Below are positions 50,990 through 60,759 of a DNA stretch of 64,000 nt, piece after piece (position 1 is the stretch's first letter; every line of letters starts with the position of its first letter). A program made the position numbers and the translations under genes. This DNA is from Sva-07 sp963715285. GTDB taxonomy: Bacteria; Actinomycetota; Acidimicrobiia; Acidimicrobiales; Ilumatobacteraceae. The stretch lies in assembly GCA_963715285.1 (NCBI GenBank), contig CAVQRU010000035.1, positions 19,628 to 83,627 of the forward strand. The letters run 5' to 3'. The notes under the pieces were generated by a model. The model had not been told where the DNA came from and did not search any database. It was given only the letters and a program-made list of their open reading frames with translations.

Positions 50990-52582
50990 ATGGGTGGACA
51001 TGAACATCGAGCGGGTGCTCCGGCGTCGACACGACCCGGTGGCGGCGGATCGGCAGGGCACATGAGTGCACGAGCGCTCGGACCGGATGCTGAGCGGGGC
51101 GACGAGTGGTCCGACCTCGACGCACCCCTCGACTTGCCGGAGGTGGGCGGCGCCGACACAAAGGTCGTCGGGCTTGCCGGGACGACGTCTCGGGCCAACC
51201 CGCAGCGACTCCGGCGACGGCTGATCGCTTCCGACGTCACGGCGATCATCGTCGGGGCCATCCTCGCACTGGTCGGACAGCAGATCCTCAAGCCCGTGCC
51301 GATGGACATCCGCAACGAGGAACTGTGGCTCACCGTGGTGATCGTGCCCATCTGGGTGTTGATGATGGGGGCCAACCATCTGTTCCTCGCTCGGGCGATC
51401 AGCCGGTTCGGCGAGGAGTTCCGGCACCTGCTGATGGCCGGGGTGATGAGCACGGGATTCCTCGTGGCCGTCTCGTTCCTCGCTCAGTACGGCGAGCTGT
51501 CCCGACTGTGGGTCGGTCTGCTGTTCGTGTGCGTGACGGCGTCGTTGGTCGTGTCGCGCCTGATCGCTCGGCGGGTGTTCTCCAATCTGCGCCGCACCGG
51601 CCGCATCAGCCGGCGGGTGATCATCGTCGGGACGGGCAGTGACGCCGTGTCGTTGCTCCACGCAACGCAGCGGCGACCGGATCTCGGCTACGAAGTGGTC
51701 GGGTTCACGGGTGATCCGGCCGGCGAACGCGGCGGCATCGGTGTGCTCGGATCGCTCGACGACACCCTCGAGGTGGTTCAACGGACCGGTGCGACCGGCG
51801 CGATCTTGTCGGTTGCGTCGCTGGATCCCACGGTGGTCAACCGGCTCACGCGGACCCTCACCGAGGCGGGGTGCCATGTCGCTCTGTCGTCGTCGCTGCA
51901 CGACATCGACATCTCCCGGACGCGTTCGCAGGCGTTCGACGGTCGGCTGATGATCTACGTCGAACCCACGAACCGCTCCCGTACCCACCTGTTCCTCAAG
52001 CGGATGTTCGACACGGTGCTGGCCGGTCTCATCCTGCTGGTGACCCTGCCGATCATGGTGGTCGCCGCCGTGGCGATCAAGCTCGACTCGCGCGGGCCGG
52101 TGCTCTTCCGGCAGGTGCGGGTGGGCAAGGATGGCGAGCGCTTCGAGATCCTGAAGCTCCGCTCGATGGTGCAGGAAGCCGAGGCGATGCGGTCGGAACT
52201 GGACGATCTCAACGAGAGTTCCGGCCCCCTGTTCAAGATGCGCGCCGATCCGCGCGTGACCCGGGTCGGGCGGTTCCTGCGCAAGTCGTCGATCGACGAA
52301 CTCCCACAGTTGTGGAACGTGATCCGCGGCGAGATGAGCATCGTCGGGCCCCGCCCGGCGCTCCCCTCGGAAACCGAGCAGTGGACACCGGATCTGCACG
52401 AGCGTCTCCGTGTGCTGCCCGGTATCACCGGGATGTGGCAGGTGTCGGGGCGGTCCGAGGCCGACTTCGAGTTGTATCGCCGACTCGACCTCTACTACGT
52501 CGACAACTGGTCGCTCACCCACGACGTCAAGATCGTGGCCAAGACGTTCCTCGTCGTCCTCACGCGACGCGGCGCTCACTGA
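50990..52582 (+). CDS. exopolysaccharide polyprenyl glycosylphosphotransferase (WcaJ/WbaP-like)
   Basis: 530 residues. Starts glycan synthesis by moving a sugar-1-phosphate to undecaprenyl phosphate at the inner membrane. Four membrane helices (about 75-200), a CoA-binding-like Rossmann region (RRVIIVGTGSDAVSLLHATQ), then the catalytic domain with KRMFDTVLAGLILLVTLP, RSSIDELPQLWNVIRGEMSI (as KSSIDELPQLWNVIRG) with the Asp-Glu dyad, GPRPALP, and GITGMWQVSGRSEADF. ATG 50990 follows AAGGCGGAG. First complete gene of the right-hand glycan locus. Confidence 0.9.
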   Translation: MGGHEHRAGAPASTRPGGGGSAGHMSARALGPDAERGDEWSDLDAPLDLPEVGGADTKVVGLAGTTSRANPQRLRRRLIASDVTAIIVGAILALVGQQILKPVPMDIRNEELWLTVVIVPIWVLMMGANHLFLARAISRFGEEFRHLLMAGVMSTGFLVAVSFLAQYGELSRLWVGLLFVCVTASLVVSRLIARRVFSNLRRTGRISRRVIIVGTGSDAVSLLHATQRRPDLGYEVVGFTGDPAGERGGIGVLGSLDDTLEVVQRTGATGAILSVASLDPTVVNRLTRTLTEAGCHVALSSSLHDIDISRTRSQAFDGRLMIYVEPTNRSRTHLFLKRMFDTVLAGLILLVTLPIMVVAAVAIKLDSRGPVLFRQVRVGKDGERFEILKLRSMVQEAEAMRSELDDLNESSGPLFKMRADPRVTRVGRFLRKSSIDELPQLWNVIRGEMSIVGPRPALPSETEQWTPDLHERLRVLPGITGMWQVSGRSEADFELYRRLDLYYVDNWSLTHDVKIVAKTFLVVLTRRGAH

Positions 52583-52656
52583 GCGACCCGTCGGGGATCG
52601 CACACCGGCGCGCCCACCTCACGACGGTCTGACCGTTCGTCCGCCAGGCCGGCCAC

Positions 52657-52662
52657 TACTCT
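52657..52662 (+). promoter_or_regulatory. -10 box for the second DUF4012 gene
   Basis: TACTCT ends 8 nt before the ATG at 52671, a leaderless layout. Confidence 0.4.
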
Positions 52663-52670
52663 GCCCCACG

Positions 52671-54957
52671 ATGTCGCCGACGAAGACCCATCGCGTCGAC
52701 GATCGGGTGGTGGTGCCCATCGCGGTGCTGGCGGGCGTCGTTGCAGCTCTCGGTCCGGCACGACCCACGGGATCGGCGGTACCGGATGCGGTGCTCGTCG
52801 GTGTGGCGGTCGCGGTGGTGACGTGGGCCGGGTCGACGGCTCGGTGGTGGGCGCTGGTCCTGCTCTCGGTCATCGCCACGGCGATCAGCAACTCACCGGC
52901 GCTGGCCGTGGCCGGGGTGCTCGCGGCGGCGGGCGCGTTGTGGATCGGAACGCAGCAACGCGATCTGCCGATTCCCCGCGCCGCGGTGGTCGCCGTGAGC
53001 CTGAACGTGGCGGTCCGTTCGGACATCGGCGGGTTCCTCGGCCTGTCCGCCCTGCTCACCATCGGCGCGGCGACGATCGTCGGGGTGTCGGGACTGCGCC
53101 GTCGGCGTGGCCGTGTGCGCCGAGGCGCGGTGATCGCGGCGTCGGCGGTCGGGGTGCTCGCCGTCCTGGCGATCGTCGGCGGGGGCGCCGCCGCGCTCGG
53201 CGCGAGCGGCGATCTCAGCGACGGCAACCGGTTGGCGCGCGACGGGATCTCGATGCTCGGCGACGGCGAGTACGCGGGAGCGGCCGAGCGGTTCGATCAG
53301 GCCGCTGAGGCGCTGTCGTCGTCGAGCGCGCAGCTGGAGCGGCCGTGGGCGAAGCCGTCGGCGTGGATCCCCGTCCTGGCACAGCAACGATCCGCAGCGG
53401 TCGATCTCGCGGCGGTGTCGGCGTCGGCGTCGGCGGATCTCGCAGCGGCGCTGCGGGTGGTCGATCCGGAGCAGCTGCGTCTGGTCGGGGGGCGCTTCGA
53501 CCTCGACGCGATCCGGCTGATCGAGCAGCCGTTCGCGACGGTCCAGGAGTCGATCGTCGAACTGCGCGATGCGATCGATCGGGCCGACTCGCCCTGGCTG
53601 GTCGCGCCGCTGGCCGATCGGCTCGCTGACCTCGACGGCGAGCTGTCCGACAACGAGGAGCGCGTCGACAACGCCGTGAACGCGGTGCGGCTGGCACCAC
53701 AGCTGCTCGGCGCCGACGGGCCACGCCGGTACTTCGTTGCGTTCACCACGCCGGCCGAGGCGCGCGGCATGGGTGGGTTCATGGGGAACTGGGCGGTGTT
53801 GACGGCGAGCGAGGGTCGTATCCGGATCTCTGATTTCGGCAGGACACGCGACCTCAACACTCGGTGGGCGGCCTCAGCGGTTCGTGACCGGCCCCGAGGA
53901 CTGGCTCGAACAGTGGGGCCAGTACGGCTTCACCAACGGTGAAGACGGGAGCACGAGCGACACGCCCTGGTCGAACGTCACGATCTCGCCGGTGTTCCCG
54001 TCGACGGCCCAGGTGATCGAGGAGCTGCTGCCGCAGAGCGGTGGACCACAGGTCGACGGGGTCTTCGCGATGGATCCACAGGTGCTGCAGGCGCTGCTGT
54101 CGATGACCGGACCGATCTCGGTCGAGGGGTCCGATGTCCGTCTCGGAGAGTCGAACCTGCTCCAGTTCCTGCTGATCGACCAGTACGAGATCGATGACAC
54201 CCGTACTCGTGTCGACCTGCTCGAGGACGTGTCGCGGGCGACCATCCAGCAGGTGCTCGGCGGCGCACTCCCGAACCCGACCGTGGTGGCACGTGAACTC
54301 GGACCGATGGTCGCCCGGGGCCATCTGGTCGGCTGGGCGACCGATCCGGACGAACAAGCCCTGTTCGAGGCAGTCGGCCTGGCGAGCTCGCTGCCTGCGC
54401 TCGATGGTGGCGACGGGATCGCCGCCGTGTTCAACAACGCCGGACCGAACAAGATCGACGTCTACCTCGAACGTGAGCTCACCTATACGGCGGTCGTCGA
54501 CGAGCGGACCGGCGCGGTGTCGGCAACGATGGAGCTCACGCTCACGAACACCGCGGATCCCGATGGGCTGCCCGAAGGCGTCGTCGGGAACTACACGGGT
54601 GACCCTCTCGGCACCAATCGGACGCTGCTGTCGTTGTACTCGGCCCTGCCCCTCGTCGAGGCCACCGTCGATGGCAAACGGCTCGTGATGCGCGCCGGTG
54701 AGGAGGCGGGGTGGCTCGTGAACTCGGCGTTCCTCGGGATTCCGCCGGGGGGCTCGATCACCGTGACCGCCGTGTACGAGGGTGAGCTCGATCTCCCGGT
54801 CGGCTACACGCTGGCGCTGCGACCGCAGCCGCTGGTGGTCCCCGAGCGTCACACGATCGACGTCTCGAGCGCCGACGGTTCGACGCTGATCAGCGAGTCC
54901 GGGGTCGCCGACCGGCCCGAAGTGCTGCCTGTCGACCCGGCCTTGCGCGACGGCTAG
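52671..54957 (+). CDS. DUF4012 domain membrane protein (frameshifted)
   Basis: Paralogue of the protein at 41720: the same membrane N-terminus (ALGPARPTGSAVPDAVLVGV), coiled coil and DUF4012 core (FTTPAEARGMGGFMGNWAVL). The first frame stops at 53942 after DLNTRWAASAV. Reading on after skipping one base near 53857-53860 gives DLN-LGGRPQRFVTGPEDWLEQW and an intact frame to 54957. With one base removed it is about 760 residues. Both halves keep coding quality, so the lesion is recent, a sequence error, or (least likely) a programmed shift. A GTG at 53884 could start the second half alone. Confidence 0.75.
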
Positions 54958-54968
54958 TTTGGCGAGCG

Positions 54969-56811
54969 GTGCCCCCGCCGACCCGACCCATCCAACGATC
55001 GAAGTTCACCCAGGCCGCCCAGCGACGACTGCCGGTGGTGCACTTCTTCGTCGACAGCGCGCTCTGGCTGGTCGCCATTCCGGCCGGTGTACTGCTGCGC
55101 TACGACTTCGACCTCGCGCGCATGTGGAGGCGCGAGATCGCCCTCGCCATGTTGGCTGCCGTGGCGCTGCAGGGCGCCTTCGGGCTGTTGTACGGGCTGT
55201 ACCGGCGCCGCTGGCGGTACGGGAGTTTCGACGAGGTCCGCATCGTCGCGCTCACTGCGCTGTCGGTCGGGCTCAGCATGACGATCCTGTGGTGGGGTGC
55301 GTCGGATTCGACCGATCGTGCGATTCCCCGATCGGTGCCACTCCTCGCCACGGCGATCAGCCTGCTCGGACAGATCGCCGTGCGTTCGATGTGGCGGCTG
55401 TACGTCGAGCACCGTGATCGCCCGGAGGGCGACCACCTCCAGCGTCTGGTGGTCGTCGGTGCCGGCGACGCCGCCGAGCAGGTGCTGCGAACCCTGCGGA
55501 TGTCGTCCGATGCTCCGTTCGTACCGGTCGCGATGGTCGACGACGATCCCGGCCAAGCGGAATCTGCGCATGTTGGGCGTCCGGGTCGACGGCACGGTCG
55601 ACGAGGTCGCAGCGGTTGCCGATCGTCACGATGCAACCGCGGTGCTGATCGCCGCTCCATCGGCCGAGAGTCCGTTCATCCGGCGCGTGACCACGCTCGC
55701 GGATGCAGCCGGACTCGACGTGTTCGTGCTCCCGCCGGTCGACAAGATGCTCGGAGGGGTGCACGTCGCCGACATCCGCCCCGTGAACGAGGAGGATCTG
55801 CTCGGCCGGCACCCGGCCGACATCGACCCGATCGCCGTGTCGGAGTACATCACCGGCCGGCGAGTGCTGGTCACCGGCGCGGGCGGCTCGATCGGCAGTG
55901 AGTTGTGCCGTCAGTTGGTGCGCTTCGAGCCGGCTGCGTTGCTGATGCTCGATCGCGACGAGAGCGGGCTGCACAGCACGCAGCTGTCGATCGAGGGGCG
56001 GGCGATGCTCGACAACCCGAACCTCGTCCTGGCCGACATTCGAGATCCGGCCCGCATGGACGAGGTGTTCGAGACGTATCGGCCCGACGTCGTGTTCCAC
56101 GCTGCCGCACTCAAACACCTCCCGTTGCTGGAGATGCACCCGAGCGAGGGGTGGAAGACGAACGTCGGGGGGACGCAGACCCTGCTCGAGGCAGCCCGCC
56201 GGCACGGCGTGAGCCGTTTCGTCAACGTCAGCACCGACAAGGCCGCCGATCCGACGAGCGTGCTCGGCTGGACCAAGCGGATCACGGAGCGACTGACCGC
56301 GTTCGCATCGCAGCAGGGTCCCACCGAGTGCGTGTCGGTGCGGTTCGGCAACGTGCTCGGCTCGAACGGTTCGGTGTTGCGGTCGTTCGAGTCGCAGGCT
56401 GCCAACGGCGGTCCGATCACGGTGACCGACCCCGACATCACCCGCTACTTCATGACGATCGCCGAGGCCTCGAAGCTCACGATCTACGCCGGTGCGATCG
56501 GGGCTCCCGGTGAGGTGCTGATCCTCGACATGGGCGATCCGGTCCGGATCGTCGACGTCGCTCGGCGCTTCGCCGACCTGCACGATCCGCCGATCGAGAT
56601 CGTGTTCACCGGGCTCAGACCGAACGAGAAGCTCCACGAGGATCTGATCGCGTCGAATGAGCACGGCGAGCGGCGGGTGCATCCGCTGATCACCCATGTG
56701 GCGGTTGATCCGCTGGCGCCGCTGCCGGTGATGCTCTCGGGCCCGAGCCCGACGTTCGACGAGATGCGAGCGATCGCGATGGCGGACGTCCCCGGCACGG
56801 TCGACGCGTGA
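54969..56811 (+). CDS. pglF: PglF/CapD-type UDP-GlcNAc 4,6-dehydratase (frameshifted)
   Basis: Membrane-bound nucleotide-sugar dehydratase, about 613 residues once repaired. Four N-terminal helices (about 20-120), a first Rossmann region (LVVVGAGDAAEQVLRTL), then the SDR domain (VLVTGAGGSIGSELCRQL; VFHAAALKHLPLLE; NVSTDKAADPTSVLGWTKR; FGNVLGSNGSVL). The frame breaks in VDDDPG: at 55551-55556 one base too many turns VDDDPG-KRNLRMLGVRVDG into another frame. Makes the 4-keto-6-deoxy sugar used by the aminotransferase next to it (4-nt overlap). Product sugar is inferred from family. Confidence 0.82.
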
Positions 56812-57989
56812 GCGACGGCGAGTCGTCGGGGCGCGTCTTCCTCAGCTCACCCGATGTCGGTTCGACCGAGCGGGCGGCGTTGTTGCGGGCGTTCGACAGT
56901 GGTTGGGTGGCGCCGGTGGGCCCGGAGCTCGATGCGTTCGAGGCGGAGCTCGCGGCGTTCGTCGGCTGGCCGGGTGTGGTGGCGATGTCGAGTGGGACCG
57001 CAGCGTTGCACCTGGCGCTGGCGGTGCACGGTGTCGGCCCGGGCGACGAGGTGATCGTGTCGACGTTCACCTTCGCGGCGACCGCCAACGCCGTCACCTA
57101 CGTGGGTGCGACGCCGCGATTCGTCGACAGCGACACGGCGACGTGGAACATGAACCCGGAGTTGTTGGCCGACGAGTTGGCGGCGATGCGCGCCGGTGGT
57201 CGGCTTCCGGCTGCGGTGGTGGTGGTCGACCTGTACGGGCAGTGCGCCGACTACGACGAGATCGTGCCGCTGTGTGCGGAGTACGGGGTGCCGGTCATCG
57301 AGGATGCGGCGGAGGCCCTCGGCGCCTCCTACCGGGGGCGGTCGGCGGGAACGTTGGGCGACTGCGGGATCTTCTCGTTCAACGGCAACAAGATCATGAC
57401 GACCTCCGGGGGAGGAGCGTTCGCGTCACCCGACGTCGCAGTCGCCGACCGGGTGCGGTATCTCGCGACGCAGGCTCGCCAACCGGCCGTGCACTACGAG
57501 CACACCGACGTGGGGTTCAACTACCGCCTGAGCAATCTGCTCGCGGCGATGGGGCGGGCGCAGCTGGAGAGGTTGCCGGCGATGTCGGCGCGGCGCCGGT
57601 CGATCAACGGGTTCTACCGTCGAACGCTCGCCGACGTTCCCGGACTGTCGTTCATGCCGATCGCCCCGTTCGGTCCGTCCGTGCACGGTGTCGACGGCGG
57701 CGACGGTGGCGACGAGTGGGGCGGCTGGAACGGGTGGCTGACCTGTGTGACGTTCGACGACCCGGCGGTGCGCGACGCCGTCCAGGCGGCGCTCGAGGCC
57801 GTCGACATCGAGAGCCGGCCGCTGTGGAAACCGATGCACCTCCAGCCGGTGTTCGCGAACGCTCCGGCCCGTACCGACGGCACGAGCGAGCGCCTGTTCG
57901 CCCATGGTCTGTGTCTGCCGTCGGGGAGTGTGCTCACCGATTCCGAGGTCGAACGGGTGACGGCAGTGCTGCGTTCGGTCGCGAGGTAG
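56808..57989 (+). CDS. pglE: DegT/DnrJ/EryC1-family sugar aminotransferase (PglE-like)
   Basis: 393 residues, PLP enzyme. FLSSPDVGSTERAALLRAFD opens as in PglE/LegC relatives; AMSSGTAALHLAL binds the cofactor phosphate, VIEDAAEALGASYRG has the ring-stacking region, and the Schiff-base Lys is in FNGNKIMTTSGGG near 195. It aminates C4 of the keto sugar made by the neighbouring dehydratase. A Gly/Asp-rich insert (GVDGGDGGDEWGGWNGW) near 297 is unusual. Overlaps pglF by 4 nt. Confidence 0.88.
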   Translation: MSDGESSGRVFLSSPDVGSTERAALLRAFDSGWVAPVGPELDAFEAELAAFVGWPGVVAMSSGTAALHLALAVHGVGPGDEVIVSTFTFAATANAVTYVGATPRFVDSDTATWNMNPELLADELAAMRAGGRLPAAVVVVDLYGQCADYDEIVPLCAEYGVPVIEDAAEALGASYRGRSAGTLGDCGIFSFNGNKIMTTSGGGAFASPDVAVADRVRYLATQARQPAVHYEHTDVGFNYRLSNLLAAMGRAQLERLPAMSARRRSINGFYRRTLADVPGLSFMPIAPFGPSVHGVDGGDGGDEWGGWNGWLTCVTFDDPAVRDAVQAALEAVDIESRPLWKPMHLQPVFANAPARTDGTSERLFAHGLCLPSGSVLTDSEVERVTAVLRSVAR

Positions 57990-58016
57990 AGCCCGGCCCG
58001 ATTTCGGGGGATGACC

Positions 58017-58958
58017 TCAGCCGCCGGGCGGCGGGGTCGTGGAAGTCGTCGTGGAGGTCGACGGTGGAGTCGTGCTCGTCGGCGGGGGTGCGGTGGTCGA
58101 TGGCGCCGACGTGGTCGTCGTGGTGGTCGTGGCGGTGGTGGTCGTCGTCGAATCGTTCGGCTTCGGTTTCGATCCGTTGCCGGGCTTGTCGGTGGTGGTC
58201 GTCGTGGTGCTGGTCGTGCTGCTGGTGGTGGTGTCGCTGTCCGGAGTGCCCAGGTCGACCGAGGGCTCGTCGATCGCGTTCGGATCGAGCGTCGGAGCGA
58301 TACCGGCGCCGGGCTGGATGACGATGGCGCCGCCGGCGGTCAACGCGCGGGACTGGAGTTGCGGCGCTGCGAACGGCGCGCTGTCACACGACGGCAATCC
58401 GGCAGGGGCGGAGTTGCCGTTGCTCGTCCCGAGCGAGAAGCCGTCCCTCAGCGTGTCGTTGTTCTTGACCTCGAACGTGGCGGTGCCGTAGCCGCAGCGC
58501 ACCGCCGTTGCGGAATCGGATCCGGTCGGGCAGGTGGTACGGACACCGACCGAGATCGTGGCGCTCCCTTTGCCCCGCCACAGCACACTCGGGCTGCTGA
58601 CCGACACGGCATTCCAGTCGGTCCATCCGGTGCCCCCGCTGCCGGTGTCCGGAATGGTGACGTAGTACGAGTACTGCAGCTGAGGGGATTGGCCCGCGGC
58701 GCACGGACACGTGCCGCTGACGTTCGAGACCGTGATCGACAGGAAGTCGGGGTTGTTGCCGTTCGCGTTGACCATGTTGACGGTGACCGACGGCGACCCG
58801 TTGAACGCGAACCGGCAGGTCTCGCTGCCGCTGTCGGCGAAGGCGGGTTGCGAGACGATCAACGATCCCGCGGCGACGGTGGTCGTCGATGCAGCCAGCA
58901 GCCGGAGCGCGTCGCGTCGACTCACTCCCGAGCGCGGTTGGTCATCGGCAGCCGCCAT
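58017..58958 (-). CDS. Tat-exported protein with Thr-rich C-terminal stalk
   Basis: 313 residues. The N-terminus GVSRRDALRLLAASTTTVAAG is a twin-arginine signal. A beta-rich domain follows (about 45-190) with Cys pairs (TCPCAAGQ, TTCPTGS, RCGYGTATF). The last 80 residues are Thr/Ser/Pro repeats (TTTTTT, PPPTSTTPPSTST), a likely O-glycosylated or wall-spanning stalk; no membrane anchor or sortase motif ends it. It lies downstream of the HprK/PqqD genes on the same strand but has its own TACCGT box. Function unknown; a product of that module is possible. Confidence 0.72.
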   Translation of the reverse strand: MAAADDQPRSGVSRRDALRLLAASTTTVAAGSLIVSQPAFADSGSETCRFAFNGSPSVTVNMVNANGNNPDFLSITVSNVSGTCPCAAGQSPQLQYSYYVTIPDTGSGGTGWTDWNAVSVSSPSVLWRGKGSATISVGVRTTCPTGSDSATAVRCGYGTATFEVKNNDTLRDGFSLGTSNGNSAPAGLPSCDSAPFAAPQLQSRALTAGGAIVIQPGAGIAPTLDPNAIDEPSVDLGTPDSDTTTSSTTSTTTTTTDKPGNGSKPKPNDSTTTTTATTTTTTTSAPSTTAPPPTSTTPPSTSTTTSTTPPPGG

Positions 58959-58965
58959 GGCATCA

Positions 58966-58971
58966 ACGGTA
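58966..58971 (-). promoter_or_regulatory. -10 box for a leaderless mRNA of the Tat protein
   Basis: TACCGT on the minus strand, 7 nt before the ATG at 58958. Confidence 0.45.
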
Positions 58972-59003
58972 CAACCAGGCGACCGCGGAGGGTGCGTATG
59001 GAA

Positions 59004-59114
59004 TCACTTCTTTACGATCGGCATCCCAGACGATTTCTTGAGGAATTTCTCATTCCCGTCCGGCCGATCGGCCCTCGAGTACTGCGAGGAGTTGCTCGGC
59101 GGCGCCGATCGCAT
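59004..59114 (-). CDS. possible 36-residue peptide gene beside the HprK/PqqD module
   Basis: ATG 59114 to TGA 59004. The peptide starts MRSAPPSNSSQYSRADRP and ends DGNEKFLKKSSGMPIVKK. Its 5' half overlaps the 3' end of the HprK-like gene in another frame, so it has no independent coding evidence. The 3' half uses AT-rich codons (AAA, AAG, TTC, GTA) in a locally AT-rich patch. It lies between the kinase gene and the Tat-protein gene, the position where a small substrate could sit. No family match known. Confidence 0.25.
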   Translation of the reverse strand: MRSAPPSNSSQYSRADRPDGNEKFLKKSSGMPIVKK

Positions 59115-59948
59115 CGGCGTATCTGACCTCGATGGCTTCGACGGTGCGAACGAGGTGTTCCAGCGACCGGAAGGTTCCGACGTCGACCGGTTCGCTCCCC
59201 AGGGTCAGGTGCACCAGACGCGTGAGCGCGTCGGCGGGGCCGACGGAGGCGAGTTCGATGCCCGAGCCGGCCGTGTTCGCTTCGAAACGGGGAAACACGA
59301 TCGTCGCAAGTCGGGCGGGCGTGATCAGTCGAGCTCCGAGTTCCGACGGCGGGACGAAACGCTCGTCGGTCTCGTAGCGGGTCCCGTCGCGCCGGAGGCG
59401 CTCGACGTACGGCGCGAGGAGGGCGCGTCCGGGCATCCGGAGCGCGGCCGGCTTGCCATAGGCAGCGATCGTGAGCTCGGTCGGATCGATGGCGCTGACT
59501 TCGTCGGCGAGGAACTCGACCTGTTGTCCCGTCACCGCGAGCGCTGCGGCGAGGGTGGTCTTTCCGGACTGGGAGGCGCCCGCCAGCACGAGTGCGCCCT
59601 GCGTTCCGGCGACGCTGGAGGCGTGGAGCGGAATCGACCCGCTGGATCGGACGGCGGCCGCGACGCGTTGGTTGATCGCCATCAACACGTGTGACACCAG
59701 CGACCCCTCGATGAGGGTGGCGTGGACGGTGACACCGTCGAACCTGACGGTGAACCATCGGCTCGCCGCCGTCGGGGTGCGGCAATGGTTCGATGTCGAT
59801 TCGGTGGTCGGCGGTCGAGCCGGCCGAACCGAGGGGGAGCGGAGCGGCGCATGTCGCGCAGCAGGTCGCCGAAGGTCGCGGTGACCTCGGTGTCGGATGA
59901 CGCGATGTCGAAGCCGAGGCCGTGCGCCTCGCAGCGGACGGTCGTCAT
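59050..59948 (-). CDS. HprK-related P-loop kinase (frameshifted)
   Basis: The C-terminal two thirds (frame ending at 59050) are HPr-kinase/PEP-carboxykinase-like: SIPLHASSVAGTQGALVLAG, the P-loop GASQSGKTTLAAAL, and FLADEVSAIDP. The N-terminus, MTTVRCEAHGLGFDIASSD, is in another frame from ATG 59948. Removing one C from the C5 tract (59833-59837, G5 on plus) and one more C about 65 nt later gives IDIEPLPHPDGGERWFTVRF and joins the parts. Adjacent to a PqqD-like gene, as in the HPr-rel-A type systems described for exopolysaccharide loci. Substrate unknown. Overlaps the upstream gene by 4 nt. Confidence 0.65.
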
Positions 59949-60738
59949 CGACCGGCCAGCTCGATGATCCGCTGTCGGACGATCGCTCGGTCGGGTGATG
60001 CCAGCACCCGTCCGTCTCGAACGAGTCGTTCGACGGTCGAGAACCATGCAGGCGATGGATGACGCGCGGCGAAACGGCTGAGGAGCGATGCGGCGCTGCC
60101 GACCTCCGACCGGGACTCTGGTCGTGGTCATGGTCGTGGTCCGGGGGCGCCGGGTCGAGGGCGACGATGCCGGCCAGCGCTTCGGTTCGCCAGGTCGTGG
60201 TCGACCTGTCCGGGGGGTCGAGTCCGGCCGCTCGCCAGTCCAGCCCGGCGAGCGGGGGCGGGATGCGCACCGTCGCACCGTCGATCGCCACGACCCACGT
60301 CGGGAGTTCCCCGATCGCGGAGCGGGCGAGGGCCGGGTCGGCCGAGAAGGCCGGCGGTCGGGCGTCGACCAGCACGATGCCACCGCTCCCGGCGAACGCC
60401 CTCATGCCCGACCAGATCAGTGTGTCGTCCTGGTGTGCGAGCACGCCGCCGAGCACCGCGCCGAGCGCTCGCACGACGTCGTCAGCGTGTCGGGATCGGG
60501 CCATCAGGATCTGGCCGAGGCGGAGCTGGGGAACCGATCTCGGGCTGCGGCCCACCGCCGTGTCGTCGAGCGGTCGGGAGGGTTCGAGGCGCACGTCGAA
60601 CACCCAGGGAACCTCGGGTTGGGTGTCGTCGATCCAGACCGCCAGCAGCGCCCGCAAGCGGGCGAGGGTCGCTTCGGTGTCGGCCCGCAGGCCGACGAGT
60701 TGCGTACCGATGCGCAGTGTGATGGTGCCCGCCCCCAC
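59945..60738 (-). CDS. HprK-module protein without P-loop (frameshifted)
   Basis: From GTG 60738 the frame reads ITLRIGTQLVGLRADTEATL ... LIWSGMRAFAGSGGIVLVDA up to about residue 195, a layout like the HprK-related fold but with no GxxxxGK(S/T) where the P-loop should be. It then loses frame at CCCCC (60143-60147) and again near 60105; skipping one base at each gives TTTRVPVGVGSAASLLSRF and a clean ending IVRQRIIELAGR whose TGA overlaps the next ATG by 4 nt. That overlap supports the repaired reading. Function unknown; perhaps a pseudo-kinase partner. Confidence 0.5.
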
Positions 60739-60759
60739 GGAGCGGTCCAGCGGCGTGCC

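Noticed and set aside
53850..53890. Programmed +1 frameshift in the second DUF4012 gene
   Set aside because: No slippery sequence, stop codon or stimulatory structure typical of programmed +1 shifts at the junction, and neighbouring genes show the same kind of lesion, so error or mutation is the simpler reading.
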